Shown piece by piece: positions 41,564 through 50,961 of a DNA stretch of 64,000 bases. Source of the stretch: Haloarcula litorea (lineage in GTDB: Archaea; Halobacteriota; Halobacteria; Halobacteriales; Haloarculaceae); assembly GCF_029338195.1 (NCBI RefSeq), contig NZ_CP119779.1:248001-312000 (forward strand). The letters run 5' to 3'. Every line of letters begins with the position of its first letter. Positions within the stretch are counted from its first letter, which is position 1. A program made the translations under genes and the position numbers. The notes under the pieces were generated by a model. It had not been told where the DNA came from and ran no database searches. It saw only the letters and a program-made list of their open reading frames with translations.

Positions 41564-42409
41564 ATGACGACCAGCGTGCTCGTGCCGTCTTCCCTCACAC
41601 GGGAAGCCGAGGACCGCCGCGAGGCGACTCGCAAGCTCGGATACGTGGCCCGCGCGGCCACGGTGTTCCGGGCGGACCGGCTGACCGTCTTCCCCGACCC
41701 AGCGGGCGAGGGGAAGTTCGAAGACGGGTTCGTCGAAACCGTGCTGCGGTACGCCGCGACGCCGCCGCACCTCCGAAAGGAGATGTGGGGCAAGCGGGAC
41801 GAACTGGAGTACGTCGGCGTCCTGCCGCCGCTCCGCGTGCGTTCACAGACCGGCTCCGGATCTGAGGGTTCGGGGTCGTTAAGACAGGGAATCGTGACCG
41901 AGGTCGGAGCTGATGGGCGCGTTCGGGTCAATTGCGGACTGCAACACCCGGTCTCCCTCCCCGTTCCCTCCGGAACGGAGGTCGGCGAGGGGGAGCGCGT
42001 GACCGTCAGGGTCTCTTCGCGACGGCCGGTCCGGGCGAAACTCGTCGAAGGCCCCACGCAGGGGTTCGACGTCGACGCCGCGGACCTCGATACGGCACTC
42101 TCGCGTGACGACGCCGGGCTCACCATCGCGTCATCGCGGTACGGCGAGCCGGTGTCGACGCGGCGACTCGGCCAGGTGGTCGAGCGGCGCGACGCCGAGG
42201 GCGGCATGACGGTCGCCTTCGGGGCACCCGAGCGTGGGCTGCCGTCCATACTCGACGTGGACCCGGGCTCCGTCGGTGGAGACCAGACGAGCGACGAACC
42301 CACAGGGTTCGACCTCTGGCTCAATACGGTTCCGAACCAGGGCAGCGAGGTCGTGCGAACCGAAGAAGCGCTGTTCGCCTCCCTCGCCTGTCTAACCCTC
42401 ACGGAGTAA
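41564..42409 (+). CDS. SPOUT-type RNA methyltransferase (DUF171 family)
   Basis: The 281-aa protein belongs to the SpoU/TrmD-like RNA methyltransferases with a DUF171 fold. The N-terminus is MTTSVLVPSSLTREAEDRREATRKLGYVARAA. An OB-fold-like insert carries RQGIVTEVGADGRVRVNCG, and the knot shows VAFGAPERGLPSILD then FDLWLNTVPNQGSEVVRTEEA. The enzyme may modify rRNA (putative N3-methyluridine or similar). It is the first gene of the L3-SecY operon, only 4 nt before rpl3, which fits an rRNA maturation role. Confidence 0.82.
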   Translation: MTTSVLVPSSLTREAEDRREATRKLGYVARAATVFRADRLTVFPDPAGEGKFEDGFVETVLRYAATPPHLRKEMWGKRDELEYVGVLPPLRVRSQTGSGSEGSGSLRQGIVTEVGADGRVRVNCGLQHPVSLPVPSGTEVGEGERVTVRVSSRRPVRAKLVEGPTQGFDVDAADLDTALSRDDAGLTIASSRYGEPVSTRRLGQVVERRDAEGGMTVAFGAPERGLPSILDVDPGSVGGDQTSDEPTGFDLWLNTVPNQGSEVVRTEEALFASLACLTLTE

Positions 42410-42413
42410 ACGC

Positions 42414-43430
42414 ATGCCACAATCAAGCAGACCACGCAAAGGCTCGCTGGGCTACGGCCCACGCAAGCGCGCGAACAGCGAGACGCCTCGCTTCAACAGC
42501 TGGCCGTCCGACGGCGGACAGCCCGGCGTCCAGGGGTTCGCCGGCTACAAGGCGGGGATGACTCACGTCGTCCTCGTCAACGACGAACCCAACTCCCCCC
42601 GCGAGGGGACGGAGGAGACCGTCCCGGTGACGGTCGTCGAGACGCCGCCGATGCGCGCCGTCGCCGTGCGAGCCTACGAAGACACGCCGTACGGCAAGCG
42701 TCCGCTGACGGAGGTCTGGACCGACGAGTTCCACGGGGAGCTCGACCGGACACTGGACCTGCCGGAGGACCACGACCCGGACGCTGCAGAGGAACAGGTA
42801 CGCGACGCACTCGAGGCCGGTGACCTCGGGGACGTGCGCCTCGTCACGCACACCGTCCCCGACGCCGTCCCGAGCGTCCCCAAGAAGAAGCCCGACGTGA
42901 TGGAGACTCGCGTCGGCGGCGGCTCGCTCTCCGAGCGGGTCGACCACGCCCTCGAGCTGGTCGCCGACGGCGGCGAGCACTCGATGAACGACGTCTTCCG
43001 CGCCGGCGAGTACGCCGACGTGGCCGGCGTCACGAAGGGCAAGGGGACCCAGGGGCCGGTCAAGCGCTGGGGCGTCCAGAAGCGGAAGGGCAAACACAAG
43101 CGCCAGGGGTGGCGACGACGCATCGGTAACCTCGGCCCGTGGAACCCCTCCCGCGTGCGCTCGACGGTCCCCCAGCAGGGGCAGACCGGCTACCACCAGC
43201 GCACCGAGCTCAACAAGCGGCTCGTCGACATCGGCGAGGGCGACGAGCCCACCGTCGACGGTGGCTTCGTCAACTACGGCGAGGTCGACGGCCCCTACAC
43301 GCTCGTGAAGGGCTCCGTCCCCGGGCCGGACAAGCGCCTCGTGCGCCTCCGCCCCGCGGTGCGTCCGAACGACCAACCGCGCCTCGACCCCGAGGTGCGC
43401 TACGTCTCCACGGAGTCGAACCAGGGATAA
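42414..43430 (+). CDS. rpl3: 50S ribosomal protein L3
   Basis: The 338-aa large-subunit core protein binds 23S rRNA near the peptidyl-transferase centre. It begins with the archaeal PRKGSLGYGPRKRA. The RNA-binding loop is RWGVQKRKGKHKRQGWRRRIGNLGPWNPSRV. The insert between residues about 50 and 150 is acidic (DLPEDHDPDAAEEQVRDA), a haloarchaeal adaptation. Followed 3 nt later by rpl4. Confidence 0.97.
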   Translation: MPQSSRPRKGSLGYGPRKRANSETPRFNSWPSDGGQPGVQGFAGYKAGMTHVVLVNDEPNSPREGTEETVPVTVVETPPMRAVAVRAYEDTPYGKRPLTEVWTDEFHGELDRTLDLPEDHDPDAAEEQVRDALEAGDLGDVRLVTHTVPDAVPSVPKKKPDVMETRVGGGSLSERVDHALELVADGGEHSMNDVFRAGEYADVAGVTKGKGTQGPVKRWGVQKRKGKHKRQGWRRRIGNLGPWNPSRVRSTVPQQGQTGYHQRTELNKRLVDIGEGDEPTVDGGFVNYGEVDGPYTLVKGSVPGPDKRLVRLRPAVRPNDQPRLDPEVRYVSTESNQG

Positions 43431-43433
43431 CCT

Positions 43434-44174
43434 ATGCAGGCAACAGTACACGACCTGAACGGCGACGCCGACGGCCAGGTCGAGCTGCCCGAGGTCTTCG
43501 AGACCCCGGTCAGGACCGACCTCATCCAGAAGGCCGTCCGCGCCGCACAGGCAAACCGGAAGCAGGACTACGGGACCGACGAGTACGCCGGTCTCCGCAC
43601 GCCGGCCGAGTCCTTCGGCAGCGGTCGCGGCCAGGCACACGTCCCCAAGCAGGACGGCCGTGCCCGCCGCGTCCCGCAGGCGGTCAAGGGCCGCGAGGCG
43701 CACCCGCCGAAAGCCGAGAAGGACCGGTCGATCGACCTCAACGACAAGGAACGCAAGCTCGCCGTCCGCTCGGCCATCGCGGCCACGGCGGACGCCGAGC
43801 TGGTCGCCGAGCGCGGCCACGAGTTCGACCGCGAGGAGGTCCCCGTCGTCGTCTCCGACGACTTCGAGGACCTCGTCAAGACCCAGGAGGTCGTCGACCT
43901 GCTGGAGGCGCTCGACGTCCACGCCGACATCGAGCGCGCGGACGACACCAAGATCAAGGCGGGACAGGGGAGCGCCCGCGGTCGCAAGTACCGCCGGCCC
44001 TCCTCCGTCCTCTTCGTCACCAGCGGCGAGCCCTCGAAGGCCGCCCGCAACCTCGCGGGTGCCGACGTGGCGACCGCCGCCGAGGTCAACGCGGAGGACC
44101 TCGCGCCGGGCGCACAGCCCGGCCGGCTGACGGTCTTCACCGAGTCCGCACTCGCGGAGGTGGCCGAGCGATGA
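43434..44174 (+). CDS. rpl4: 50S ribosomal protein L4 (L4e/L1e)
   Basis: The 246-aa protein has an archaeal-type extended loop lining the exit tunnel (GRGQAHVPKQDGRARRVPQAVKGREAHPPKAEKD). The C-terminal domain has VDLLEALDVHADIERADDTKIKAGQGSARGRKYRRPSS. The last 4 nt overlap rpl23. L4 binds 23S rRNA and, in bacteria, represses its own operon; whether that applies here is unknown. Confidence 0.97.
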   Translation: MQATVHDLNGDADGQVELPEVFETPVRTDLIQKAVRAAQANRKQDYGTDEYAGLRTPAESFGSGRGQAHVPKQDGRARRVPQAVKGREAHPPKAEKDRSIDLNDKERKLAVRSAIAATADAELVAERGHEFDREEVPVVVSDDFEDLVKTQEVVDLLEALDVHADIERADDTKIKAGQGSARGRKYRRPSSVLFVTSGEPSKAARNLAGADVATAAEVNAEDLAPGAQPGRLTVFTESALAEVAER

Positions 44175-44428
44175 CGTGGGACGTCATCAAGTACCCGCAC
44201 GTGACCGAGAAGGCGATGAACGACATGGACTTCCAGAACAAGCTCCAGTTCATCGTCGACGACTCGGCGAGCAAGCCCGACGTGGCCGCCGCCGTCGAGT
44301 CACAGTACGAGGTCACCGTCGAGAACGTGAACACGCAGGTCACGATGGACGGCGAGAAGAAGGCGACCGTCCGCCTCTCCGAGGACGACGACGCACAGGA
44401 AGTCGCCTCCAGGATCGGGGTGTTCTAA
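44171..44428 (+). CDS. rpl23: 50S ribosomal protein L23
   Basis: The 85-aa protein sits at the tunnel exit and contacts SRP and the Sec translocon. The typical start is WDVIKYPHVTEKAMNDMDFQNKLQFIV, followed by ESQYEVTVENVNTQVTMDGEKKATVRL. It overlaps rpl4 by 4 nt, with rpl2 beginning 2 nt after its stop. Confidence 0.97.
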   Translation: MTWDVIKYPHVTEKAMNDMDFQNKLQFIVDDSASKPDVAAAVESQYEVTVENVNTQVTMDGEKKATVRLSEDDDAQEVASRIGVF

Positions 44429-44430
44429 CG

Positions 44431-45153
44431 ATGGGACGACGCATCCAAGGACAACGACGCGGTCGCGGGACGCCCACGTTCCGGGCACCCTCGCACCGCT
44501 ACAAGGCTGACCTACAGCATCGCAAGGTCGAGGACGCCGACGTGATCGGCGGGACGGTCGTCGACATCGAACACGACCCGGCCCGCTCGGCACCCGTCGC
44601 GGCCGTCGAGTTCGAGGACGGCGATCGCCGCCTCGTGCTCGCGCCCGAGGGCGTCGGCGTCGGCGACGAACTGCAGGTCGGCGTCAGCGCCGAGATCGCC
44701 CCCGGCAACACGCTCCCGCTCGCGGAGATCCCCGAGGGCGTCCCGGTCTGTAACGTCGAGTCCAGCCCCGGCGACGGCGGGCGCTTCGCCCGCTCGTCGG
44801 GCGTCAACGCGACGCTACTGACCCACGACCGCAACGTCGCGGTCGTCAAGCTCCCCTCCGGGGAGATGAAGCGGCTGGACCCGCAGTGCCGCGCCACCAT
44901 CGGCGTCGTCGCCGGCGGCGGCCGGACTGACAAGCCGATGGTCAAGGCCGGCAACAAGCACCACAAGATGAAAGCACGCGGGACGAAGTGGCCCAACGTC
45001 CGCGGTGTGGCGATGAACGCCGTCGACCACCCGTTCGGTGGCGGCGGTCGCCAGCACCCGGGCAAGCCCAAGTCCGTCTCGCGCGATACGCCGCCGGGCC
45101 GTAAGGTCGGGGACATCGCCTCGAAGCGGACCGGCCGAGGTGGTAACGAATGA
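44431..45153 (+). CDS. rpl2: 50S ribosomal protein L2
   Basis: The 240-aa core 23S-binding protein is required for peptidyl transferase assembly. The SH3-like and OB parts contain [27 protein letters not shown]. The universally conserved C-terminal loop is seen as [37 protein letters not shown]. It overlaps rps19 by 4 nt. Confidence 0.97.
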   Translation: MGRRIQGQRRGRGTPTFRAPSHRYKADLQHRKVEDADVIGGTVVDIEHDPARSAPVAAVEFEDGDRRLVLAPEGVGVGDELQVGVSAEIAPGNTLPLAEIPEGVPVCNVESSPGDGGRFARSSGVNATLLTHDRNVAVVKLPSGEMKRLDPQCRATIGVVAGGGRTDKPMVKAGNKHHKMKARGTKWPNVRGVAMNAVDHPFGGGGRQHPGKPKSVSRDTPPGRKVGDIASKRTGRGGNE

Positions 45154-45572
45154 GTTCGGAATACCAGATCGGCCACGAGGGTGAGTTCACCTTCCGCGGC
45201 CACACGCTCGACGAGCTGCAGGAGATGGAGCTCGAGGAAGTTGCGGAACTGCTCCCCGCGCGCCAGCGGCGAAGTATCACACGCGGCCTGACCGACGAGC
45301 AACAGAAGCTGCTCGAGAAGGCCCGCGAGGCCGGCGAGGAGGAGACGGCCAACGACCCGATCCGGACGCACCTGCGCGACATGCCGGTGCTGCCGGCGAT
45401 GGTCGATCTCACCTTCGCCGTCCACGACGGGCAGAGCTTCGAGCGCGTGCGAGTCGAGCCCGAGATGCTCGGCCACTACCTCGGTGAGTTCCAGCTCACC
45501 CGCACCTCGGTCGAACACGGACAGGCCGGGATCGGGGCGACACGCTCCTCGAAGTTCGTACCGCTCAAGTAA
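45150..45572 (+). CDS. rps19: 30S ribosomal protein S19
   Basis: The 140-aa protein is S15e-like in the archaeal manner: an acidic/helical N-terminus ([32 protein letters not shown]) precedes the S19 core. The core has [17 protein letters not shown] and RSSKFVPLK. It lies at the head of the small subunit near the A/P-site tRNAs. Rpl22 begins 3 nt after the stop. Confidence 0.96.
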   Translation: MSSEYQIGHEGEFTFRGHTLDELQEMELEEVAELLPARQRRSITRGLTDEQQKLLEKAREAGEEETANDPIRTHLRDMPVLPAMVDLTFAVHDGQSFERVRVEPEMLGHYLGEFQLTRTSVEHGQAGIGATRSSKFVPLK

Positions 45573-45575
45573 CAC

Positions 45576-46037
45576 ATGGGAATCAGCTACTCAGTCGACG
45601 CCGACCCGGAGACCACCGCGAAAGCGATGCTTCGGGAGCGGCAGATGAGCCACAAGCACAGCAAGGCCATCGCCCGAGCCATCAAGGGGAAGACGGCCGC
45701 CGAGGCCGTCGAGTACCTCGAGGCGGTCATCGAGGGCGAGCAGCCCGTTCCGTTCAAGGAACACAACTCGGGCGTCGGCCACAAGAGCAAGGTCGACGGC
45801 TGGGACGCCGGTCGCTACCCGGAGAAGGCCAGCGAGGCCTTCATCGACCTGCTGAACAACGCCATCGGCAACGCCGACCACCAGGGCTTCGACGGCGAGG
45901 CCATGGAGATCATGCACGTCGCCGCCCACAAGGTCGGCGAGCAGCAGGGCCGCAAGCCCCGCGCGATGGGGCGGGCCAGCGCCTGGAACACGGTGCAGGT
46001 CGACGTCGAGCTCATCCTCGAGGAGGTCGAGAACTGA
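45576..46037 (+). CDS. rpl22: 50S ribosomal protein L22
   Basis: The 153-aa tunnel-wall protein, archaeal L17e-like form, starts ISYSVDADPETTAKAMLRERQMSHKHSKAIARAI. It contains GVGHKSKVDGWDAGRYPEKAS and a C-terminal QQGRKPRAMGRASAW hairpin that reaches the exit tunnel. It overlaps rps3 by one nucleotide. Confidence 0.96.
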   Translation: MGISYSVDADPETTAKAMLRERQMSHKHSKAIARAIKGKTAAEAVEYLEAVIEGEQPVPFKEHNSGVGHKSKVDGWDAGRYPEKASEAFIDLLNNAIGNADHQGFDGEAMEIMHVAAHKVGEQQGRKPRAMGRASAWNTVQVDVELILEEVEN

Positions 46038-46984
46038 TGGCAGACGAACAGCAGTTCATCGAGGACGGGCTCCAGCGAACCCAGATCGACGAGTTCTTCG
46101 CGGAGAAGCTCGGTCGCGCCGGCTACGGCGGGATGGAGGTCGCGAAGACGCCGATGGGGACCCAGATCGTCCTCAAGGCCGAGAAGCCCGGGATGGTCAT
46201 CGGCAAGGGCGGGAAGAACATCCGCGAGATCACGACCGAACTAGAAGAGCGGTTCGACCTGGACGACCCGCAGGTGGACGTCCAGGAGGTCGAGGAGCCG
46301 GACCTCAACGCCCGCATCGTCGCGGACCGGCTCGGCAACGCCTTAGAGCGTGGCTGGTACTTCCGCAAGGCCGGCCACACCACCATCGACCGCATCATGG
46401 AGGCCGGCGCGAAGGGTGCCGAGATCGTCCTCTCGGGGAAGGTCACGGGTGCCCGCTCGCGCGTCGAGAAGTTCAACCGCGGCTACATCAAGCACAACGG
46501 TGAACCCGCCGAGGAGATCGTCGACTCGGGCACGGGCGTCGCCGTGATGAAGCTCGGCACGATCGGCGTCCAGGTGAAGATCATCCCGCCCAACGCCGAA
46601 CTCCCCGACGACTTCGAGATCTACGAGGACGTCGAGGTCGAGGACTACGTCGCCGACACGGACGGCGAGTCCGTCGAGGAGCTCCTCGAGGGCGAACCCG
46701 ACGAGGACGAGGCCGAGACCACCGAGGTCGGCCACGACCAGCCCGACGAGACCGAGGAGGAGATCGACGAGGAGGTCGTCGAGGAGGAGATCGTCGAGGA
46801 CGACGCGGACGTTCCCGACGACGACCCCGACGTCCCGACCGACGAGGACATCGACGACCTCGACGTCGACCACCTCGACGACGCCGTCGAGGACGAGGAG
46901 ACCGAGGAACTCGACGAGGAGGTCGAGGCTGAGGCCGAAGAGCTCATGACCGAGATGGACGACGAGGAGGGTGACGACGAATGA
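46037..46984 (+). CDS. rps3: 30S ribosomal protein S3 with long acidic tail
   Basis: The 315-aa protein has an N-terminal KH domain (MVIGKGGKNIREITTELEERF) and the S3 C-terminal domain (GWYFRKAGHTTIDRIMEAGAKGAEIVLSGKVTGARS). After residue about 205 follows an Asp/Glu tail of roughly 100 residues (FEIYEDVEVEDYVADTD, EEVVEEEIVEDDADV and so on) with almost no basic residues. Such tails are a halophile feature but this one is long. It is part of the mRNA entry helicase region. It overlaps rpl29 by 4 nt. Confidence 0.96.
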   Translation: MADEQQFIEDGLQRTQIDEFFAEKLGRAGYGGMEVAKTPMGTQIVLKAEKPGMVIGKGGKNIREITTELEERFDLDDPQVDVQEVEEPDLNARIVADRLGNALERGWYFRKAGHTTIDRIMEAGAKGAEIVLSGKVTGARSRVEKFNRGYIKHNGEPAEEIVDSGTGVAVMKLGTIGVQVKIIPPNAELPDDFEIYEDVEVEDYVADTDGESVEELLEGEPDEDEAETTEVGHDQPDETEEEIDEEVVEEEIVEDDADVPDDDPDVPTDEDIDDLDVDHLDDAVEDEETEELDEEVEAEAEELMTEMDDEEGDDE

Positions 46985-47196
46985 CCGTCCTGCACGTCCA
47001 GGAGATCCGGGACATGACCCCCGCCGAGCGGGAGTCGGAACTCGACGAGCTCAAGACGGAGCTGCTCAACGCCCGCGCCGTCCAGGCCGCGGGTGGTGCC
47101 CCGGAGAACCCGGGTCGCATCAAGGAACTGAAGAAGGCCATCGCGCGGATCAAGACGATCCAGCGCGAGGAAGGCGACCTTCAGGAGAACGAATAA
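46981..47196 (+). CDS. rpl29: 50S ribosomal protein L29
   Basis: The 71-aa helical hairpin protein starts TVLHVQEIRDMTPAERESELDELKTELLN. It continues AVQAAGGAPENPGRIKELKKAIARIKTIQRE and sits at the tunnel exit near L23. Its stop overlaps the start of the RNase P component gene. Confidence 0.95.
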   Translation: MTVLHVQEIRDMTPAERESELDELKTELLNARAVQAAGGAPENPGRIKELKKAIARIKTIQREEGDLQENE

Positions 47197-47483
47197 TGCC
47201 ACTGACACCCGAGACGCTCCCCCGTCACGAACTCGTCGGCCTCGACGTCGAGGTCGTCGCCGCGTCCAGCGTGGACGCCGTCGGCATCAGCGGTCGCGTC
47301 GTCGGTGAGACGACGAGGACGCTGGCCGTCGAGGGAGAGCATCGGGTGTGGCACGTGCCGAAGGACACGGCGACGTTCGCGTTCGCCCTCCCCGACGGGC
47401 CGACCGTCCGGGTCGACGGCGACCGACTCGTCGCCCGTCCCGCTCGACGCACGGAAACTGCAGGTGATTCACAATGGCGCTAG
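47196..47483 (+). CDS. rnp1: ribonuclease P protein component 1 (Rpp29/Pop4)
   Basis: The 95-aa protein has an Sm-like beta-barrel that binds RNase P RNA and helps mature tRNA 5' ends. It shows [39 protein letters not shown] and [18 protein letters not shown]. Location between L29 and S17 is its usual archaeal place. The last 10 nt overlap rps17. Confidence 0.9.
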   Translation: MPLTPETLPRHELVGLDVEVVAASSVDAVGISGRVVGETTRTLAVEGEHRVWHVPKDTATFAFALPDGPTVRVDGDRLVARPARRTETAGDSQWR

Positions 47484-47812
47484 GACTGAACGTACAGGAA
47501 CCGGAGGAGACCTGCTCCGATCAGAACTGTCCCTTCCACGGGGAGCTCTCCGTGCGCGGGCAGACACTGAACGGGGAGGTCGCCTCCACCGACATGGAGA
47601 AGACCGTCGTCGTCGAGCGCGAGTACGACGTGAAGGTGCCCAAGTACGACCGCTTCATGAAGCGGCGGAGCCGCGTCCCGGCTCACGCACCCGACTGTCT
47701 CGACCTCGCGGTCGGCGACACGGTCACGATCGCGGAGTGTCGACCGCTCTCGAAGACGAAGAGCCACGTCGTCGTCGGTATCGCCGACGACGAGACGGAG
47801 GGTGAGAACTGA
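47474..47812 (+). CDS. rps17: 30S ribosomal protein S17
   Basis: The 112-aa OB-fold 16S rRNA-binding protein, archaeal S11e-like, shows a short N-terminal Cys/His segment ([10 protein letters not shown]), [27 protein letters not shown] and the basic [17 protein letters not shown] loop. The acidic end is haloarchaeal. It overlaps rnp1 by 10 nt and touches rpl14 by 1 nt. Confidence 0.96.
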   Translation: MALGLNVQEPEETCSDQNCPFHGELSVRGQTLNGEVASTDMEKTVVVEREYDVKVPKYDRFMKRRSRVPAHAPDCLDLAVGDTVTIAECRPLSKTKSHVVVGIADDETEGEN

Positions 47813-48210
47813 TGGAGGCGCTCAACGCCGACGTCACGCAGGGCCTGGAGAAGGGCTCGCTCATCGCGTGTGCCGACAACACCGGCGCACGGCAGCTGAA
47901 AGTGATCTCCGTCCAGGGCTACTCGGGAACGAAGAACCGGCATCCGAAGGCCGGCCTGGGGGACAAGATCACCGTCTCGGTCACCAAGGGGACGCCGGAG
48001 ATGCGTCGCCAGGTGCTCGAGGCCGTGGTCGTCCGTCAGAAGAAGCCGATCCGCCGACCCGACGGCACGCGTGTCAAGTTCGAAGACAACGCGGCCGTCA
48101 TCGTCGACGAGAACGAGGACCCCCGCGGCACCGAGCTCAAGGGGCCCATCTCGCGAGAGGTCGCGGAGCGGTTCGGGAGTGTCGCCTCCGCGGCGACGAT
48201 GATCGTATAG
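47812..48210 (+). CDS. rpl14: 50S ribosomal protein L14
   Basis: The 132-aa protein contains the universally conserved [21 protein letters not shown] near residue 17 and [24 protein letters not shown]. It forms an intersubunit bridge with the small subunit. Archaeal L14 lies between S17 and L24, as here. Confidence 0.97.
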   Translation: MEALNADVTQGLEKGSLIACADNTGARQLKVISVQGYSGTKNRHPKAGLGDKITVSVTKGTPEMRRQVLEAVVVRQKKPIRRPDGTRVKFEDNAAVIVDENEDPRGTELKGPISREVAERFGSVASAATMIV

Positions 48211-48215
48211 AAACT

Positions 48216-48578
48216 ATGACTGAGCAACCAGACAAACAGCGAACGCAGCAACGTCGCGCTCCCCTGCACGAGCGGCACAAGCAGGTCCGGGCGACGCTGA
48301 CCGAGGAGCTCCGCGAGGAGTACGGCCAGCGCAACGTCCGCGTCAACACCGGGGACACCGTCGAGGTGCTCCGGGGCGACTTCGCCGGCGAGGAGGGCGA
48401 GGTCGTCGAGGTGGACCTCGACGACGCCGTGGTCCACGTCGAGGACGTCACCCTGGAGAAGACCGACGGCGAGGAGGTCCCCCGGCCGCTGGAGCCCTCG
48501 AACGTTCGGGTCACCGACCTGACCCTCGAGGACGACCGGCGGGAAGCGCGGCTCGAATCCGAGGAGGACACAGCATGA
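48216..48578 (+). CDS. rpl24: 50S ribosomal protein L24
   Basis: The 120-aa KOW-domain protein shows [48 protein letters not shown], which is the KOW motif. It initiates large-subunit assembly near the 5' end of 23S rRNA. The start is the ATG at 48216, 5 nt after the rpl14 stop. The tail is acidic (EEDTA). It overlaps rps4e by 4 nt. Confidence 0.95.
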   Translation: MTEQPDKQRTQQRRAPLHERHKQVRATLTEELREEYGQRNVRVNTGDTVEVLRGDFAGEEGEVVEVDLDDAVVHVEDVTLEKTDGEEVPRPLEPSNVRVTDLTLEDDRREARLESEEDTA

Positions 48579-49324
48579 GCAAGCATCAGAAACGCCTGTC
48601 GGTGCCCGACAGCTGGCCTGTCGAGCGCAAGACGGCAACGTTCACGGTGAAGGCCGACGCCGGCCCGCACGGTGAGTCGGGGGTCCCCCTGCTCATCGTC
48701 CTGCGGGACGTGCTCGGCTACGTCGACACCCGCAAGGAAGCGCGCTACGCGCTCAACGAGGACAACGTCCTGATCAACGGCACGGCCGTCTCCGACGAGG
48801 AGCGGCCGGTCGGGATGTTCGACATCCTCGCCTTCACCGAGCGCGGCGAGTACTACCGGGTGTTCCCCGGCGAGGGCGGTCGGTTGGCGCTGACCGCCAT
48901 CGAGGCCGACGCCGCCGAGTCCAAGCTGGGCAAGATCGTCTCCAAGACCCACGTCAGCGGGGGCGACGTCCAGCTGGGGCTCCACGACGGCGAGACCCTC
49001 GTCGTCGAGGACGACCAGACCTACGACGTCGACGACTCCATCGTCGTCGCCAACGAGAGCGACGAGATCGTCGCCCACTTCGAGTACGAGGAGGGCGCAC
49101 TCGTCACCGCCGTCGACGGCGCACACGCCGGCGAGGTCGGCACCGTCGAGGAGATCCAGGTCACGCCGGGCTCGGCCCAGAACAACGTCATCGTCTCCCA
49201 GGAGGATGGCGAGGGCTTCGAGACGGTCGAGGAGTACGTCGTCGTCATCGACGAGAACTTCACGGGCGACGACGAGGCCGCCGAGCCGGAGACGGTCGAC
49301 ACCGAGGAGGGTGACGACGAATGA
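48575..49324 (+). CDS. rps4e: 30S ribosomal protein S4e
   Basis: The 249-aa archaeal/eukaryotic-specific protein has an S4-like RNA-binding part ([53 protein letters not shown]). A central KOW-like segment and an acidic C-terminal tail follow. It is a universal marker of archaeal operon order. It overlaps rpl5 by 4 nt. Confidence 0.96.
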   Translation: MSKHQKRLSVPDSWPVERKTATFTVKADAGPHGESGVPLLIVLRDVLGYVDTRKEARYALNEDNVLINGTAVSDEERPVGMFDILAFTERGEYYRVFPGEGGRLALTAIEADAAESKLGKIVSKTHVSGGDVQLGLHDGETLVVEDDQTYDVDDSIVVANESDEIVAHFEYEEGALVTAVDGAHAGEVGTVEEIQVTPGSAQNNVIVSQEDGEGFETVEEYVVVIDENFTGDDEAAEPETVDTEEGDDE

Positions 49325-49851
49325 GCTCCGAGACCGAGAGCGGCGAGTTCCACGAGATGCGGGAGCCCCGCATCGAGAAGGTCGTCGTCCACATGGGCAT
49401 CGGCCACGGTGGCCGCGACCTGGCCAACGCCGAGGACATCCTCGGGGAGATCACGGGTCAGTCGCCGGTCCGGACGACCGCTAAGGCGACCGTCGGGGAG
49501 TTCGACATCCGCGAGGGCGACCCCATCGGTGCGAAGGTCACGCTGCGTGACGAGGTCGCCGAGGAGTTCCTCGGGACGGCGCTGCCGCTGGCGGACCTGT
49601 CGGCGACGCAGTTCGACGACACCGGCAACTTCAGCTTCGGCGTCGAGGAACACACGGAGTTCCCGAGCCAGGAGTACGACCCGAACATCGGAATCTACGG
49701 GCTGGACGTGACGGTCAACCTCGTCCGCCCCGGCTACCGCGTCGCCAAGCGCGACAAGGCCTCGCGGTCGATTCCGTCGAACCACCGACTCGACCCCGAC
49801 GACGCCGTCGCGTTCGTCGAGTCGACCTTCGACGTGGAGGTCAACGAATGA
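49321..49851 (+). CDS. rpl5: 50S ribosomal protein L5
   Basis: The 176-aa 5S rRNA-binding protein shows [29 protein letters not shown] and [58 protein letters not shown] is the archaeal C-terminal segment. It overlaps rps14 by 4 nt. Confidence 0.96.
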   Translation: MSSETESGEFHEMREPRIEKVVVHMGIGHGGRDLANAEDILGEITGQSPVRTTAKATVGEFDIREGDPIGAKVTLRDEVAEEFLGTALPLADLSATQFDDTGNFSFGVEEHTEFPSQEYDPNIGIYGLDVTVNLVRPGYRVAKRDKASRSIPSNHRLDPDDAVAFVESTFDVEVNE

Positions 49852-50027
49852 GCGAGAGCGAGACCCAGGACGAGCCCGACGCCGCCGAGGCAGAGCGGAC
49901 CGGCCAGCTGGAGTCCTGCCAGCGCTGCGGGCGCGAGCAGGGACTGGTCGGCAAGTACGACATCTGGCTGTGTCGCCAGTGCTTCCGCGAGATCGCTCGC
50001 GGGATGGGCTTCGAGAAGTACAGCTAA
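49848..50027 (+). CDS. rps14: 30S ribosomal protein S14, zinc-binding form
   Basis: The 59-aa zinc-binding S14 has CQRCGREQG and [18 protein letters not shown], the four Cys ligands of the archaeal/eukaryotic form. Its N-terminal 20 residues ([18 protein letters not shown]) are an acidic extension typical of haloarchaea. It is small enough to be missed by length-limited gene calling. It sits between L5 and S8 in the conserved position. Confidence 0.94.
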   Translation: MSESETQDEPDAAEAERTGQLESCQRCGREQGLVGKYDIWLCRQCFREIARGMGFEKYS

Positions 50028-50029
50028 CC

Positions 50030-50422
50030 ATGACAGGAAACGATCCATTCGCCAACGCGCTGTCGGCACTCAACAACGCCGAGAGCGTCGGGCATCTGGA
50101 GCAGACGGTATCGCCCGCCTCGAACGAGATCGGCTCCGTCCTCGAGGTCTTCTACGACCGCGGGTACATCGACGGGTTCACCTTCGTCGACGACGGCAAG
50201 GCCGGCGAGTTCGAGGTCGAACTGAAGGGAGCCATCAACGAGTGTGGCCCGGTCAAGCCCCGCTACTCCGCGGGGGCCGACGAGTTCGAGAAGTGGGAGA
50301 AGCGGTTCCTCCCCGCCCGCGACTACGGGACCCTCGTCGTCACGACCAGCCACGGCGTCATGAGCCACTACGAGGCTCGTGAGCAAGGCGTTGGTGGCCA
50401 AGTCATCGCCTACGTATACTGA
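50030..50422 (+). CDS. rps8: 30S ribosomal protein S8
   Basis: The 130-aa early 16S rRNA-binding assembly protein shows NDPFANALSALNNAESVGHLEQTVSPASNEIGSVLEVFYDRGYIDGF and the C-terminal VVTTSHGVMSHYEAREQGVGGQVIAYVY. Starts 2 nt after rps14 and stops 2 nt before rpl6. Confidence 0.97.
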   Translation: MTGNDPFANALSALNNAESVGHLEQTVSPASNEIGSVLEVFYDRGYIDGFTFVDDGKAGEFEVELKGAINECGPVKPRYSAGADEFEKWEKRFLPARDYGTLVVTTSHGVMSHYEAREQGVGGQVIAYVY

Positions 50423-50424
50423 TA

Positions 50425-50961
50425 ATGCCACGAGTAGAGCTACAGATTCCGGACGACGTGACCGCCGAACTGGACCACCTCGACCTCACCGTCGAGGGGC
50501 CCAACGGCAGCGTCGAGCGACGGCTCTGGTACCCCGACATCGACGTCTCCGTCGAGGATGGCGTCGTCGCCATCGAATCCGACGAGGACGACGCACAGAC
50601 GATGTCGACGATCGGGACCTTCGAGAGCCACATCGAGAACATGTTCCACGGCGTGACCGAGGGCTGGGAGTACGAGATGGAGGTCTTCTACTCCCACTTC
50701 CCGATGCAGGTCGACGTCGAGGGTGACGAGGTCGTCATCGAGAACTTCCTCGGCGAGAAGGCCGCCCGTCGGACCGCCGTCCACGGGGACACCGAGGTGC
50801 AGGTCGACGGCGAGGAGCTCACCCTCACCGGCCCCGACATCGAGGCCGTCGGGCAGACCGCCGCGGACATCGAACAGCTGACACGCGTCAACGACAAGGA
50901 CGTGCGCGTGTTCCAGGACGGGGTGTACATCACCCAGAAACCGAGCCGAGGTGACGCCTGA
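50425..50961 (+). CDS. rpl6: 50S ribosomal protein L6
   Basis: The 178-aa two-domain protein starts [38 protein letters not shown]. It contains [28 protein letters not shown] and ends [14 protein letters not shown]. It lies near the GTPase factor-binding site. It overlaps rpl32e by one nucleotide (TGATG). Confidence 0.96.
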   Translation: MPRVELQIPDDVTAELDHLDLTVEGPNGSVERRLWYPDIDVSVEDGVVAIESDEDDAQTMSTIGTFESHIENMFHGVTEGWEYEMEVFYSHFPMQVDVEGDEVVIENFLGEKAARRTAVHGDTEVQVDGEELTLTGPDIEAVGQTAADIEQLTRVNDKDVRVFQDGVYITQKPSRGDA

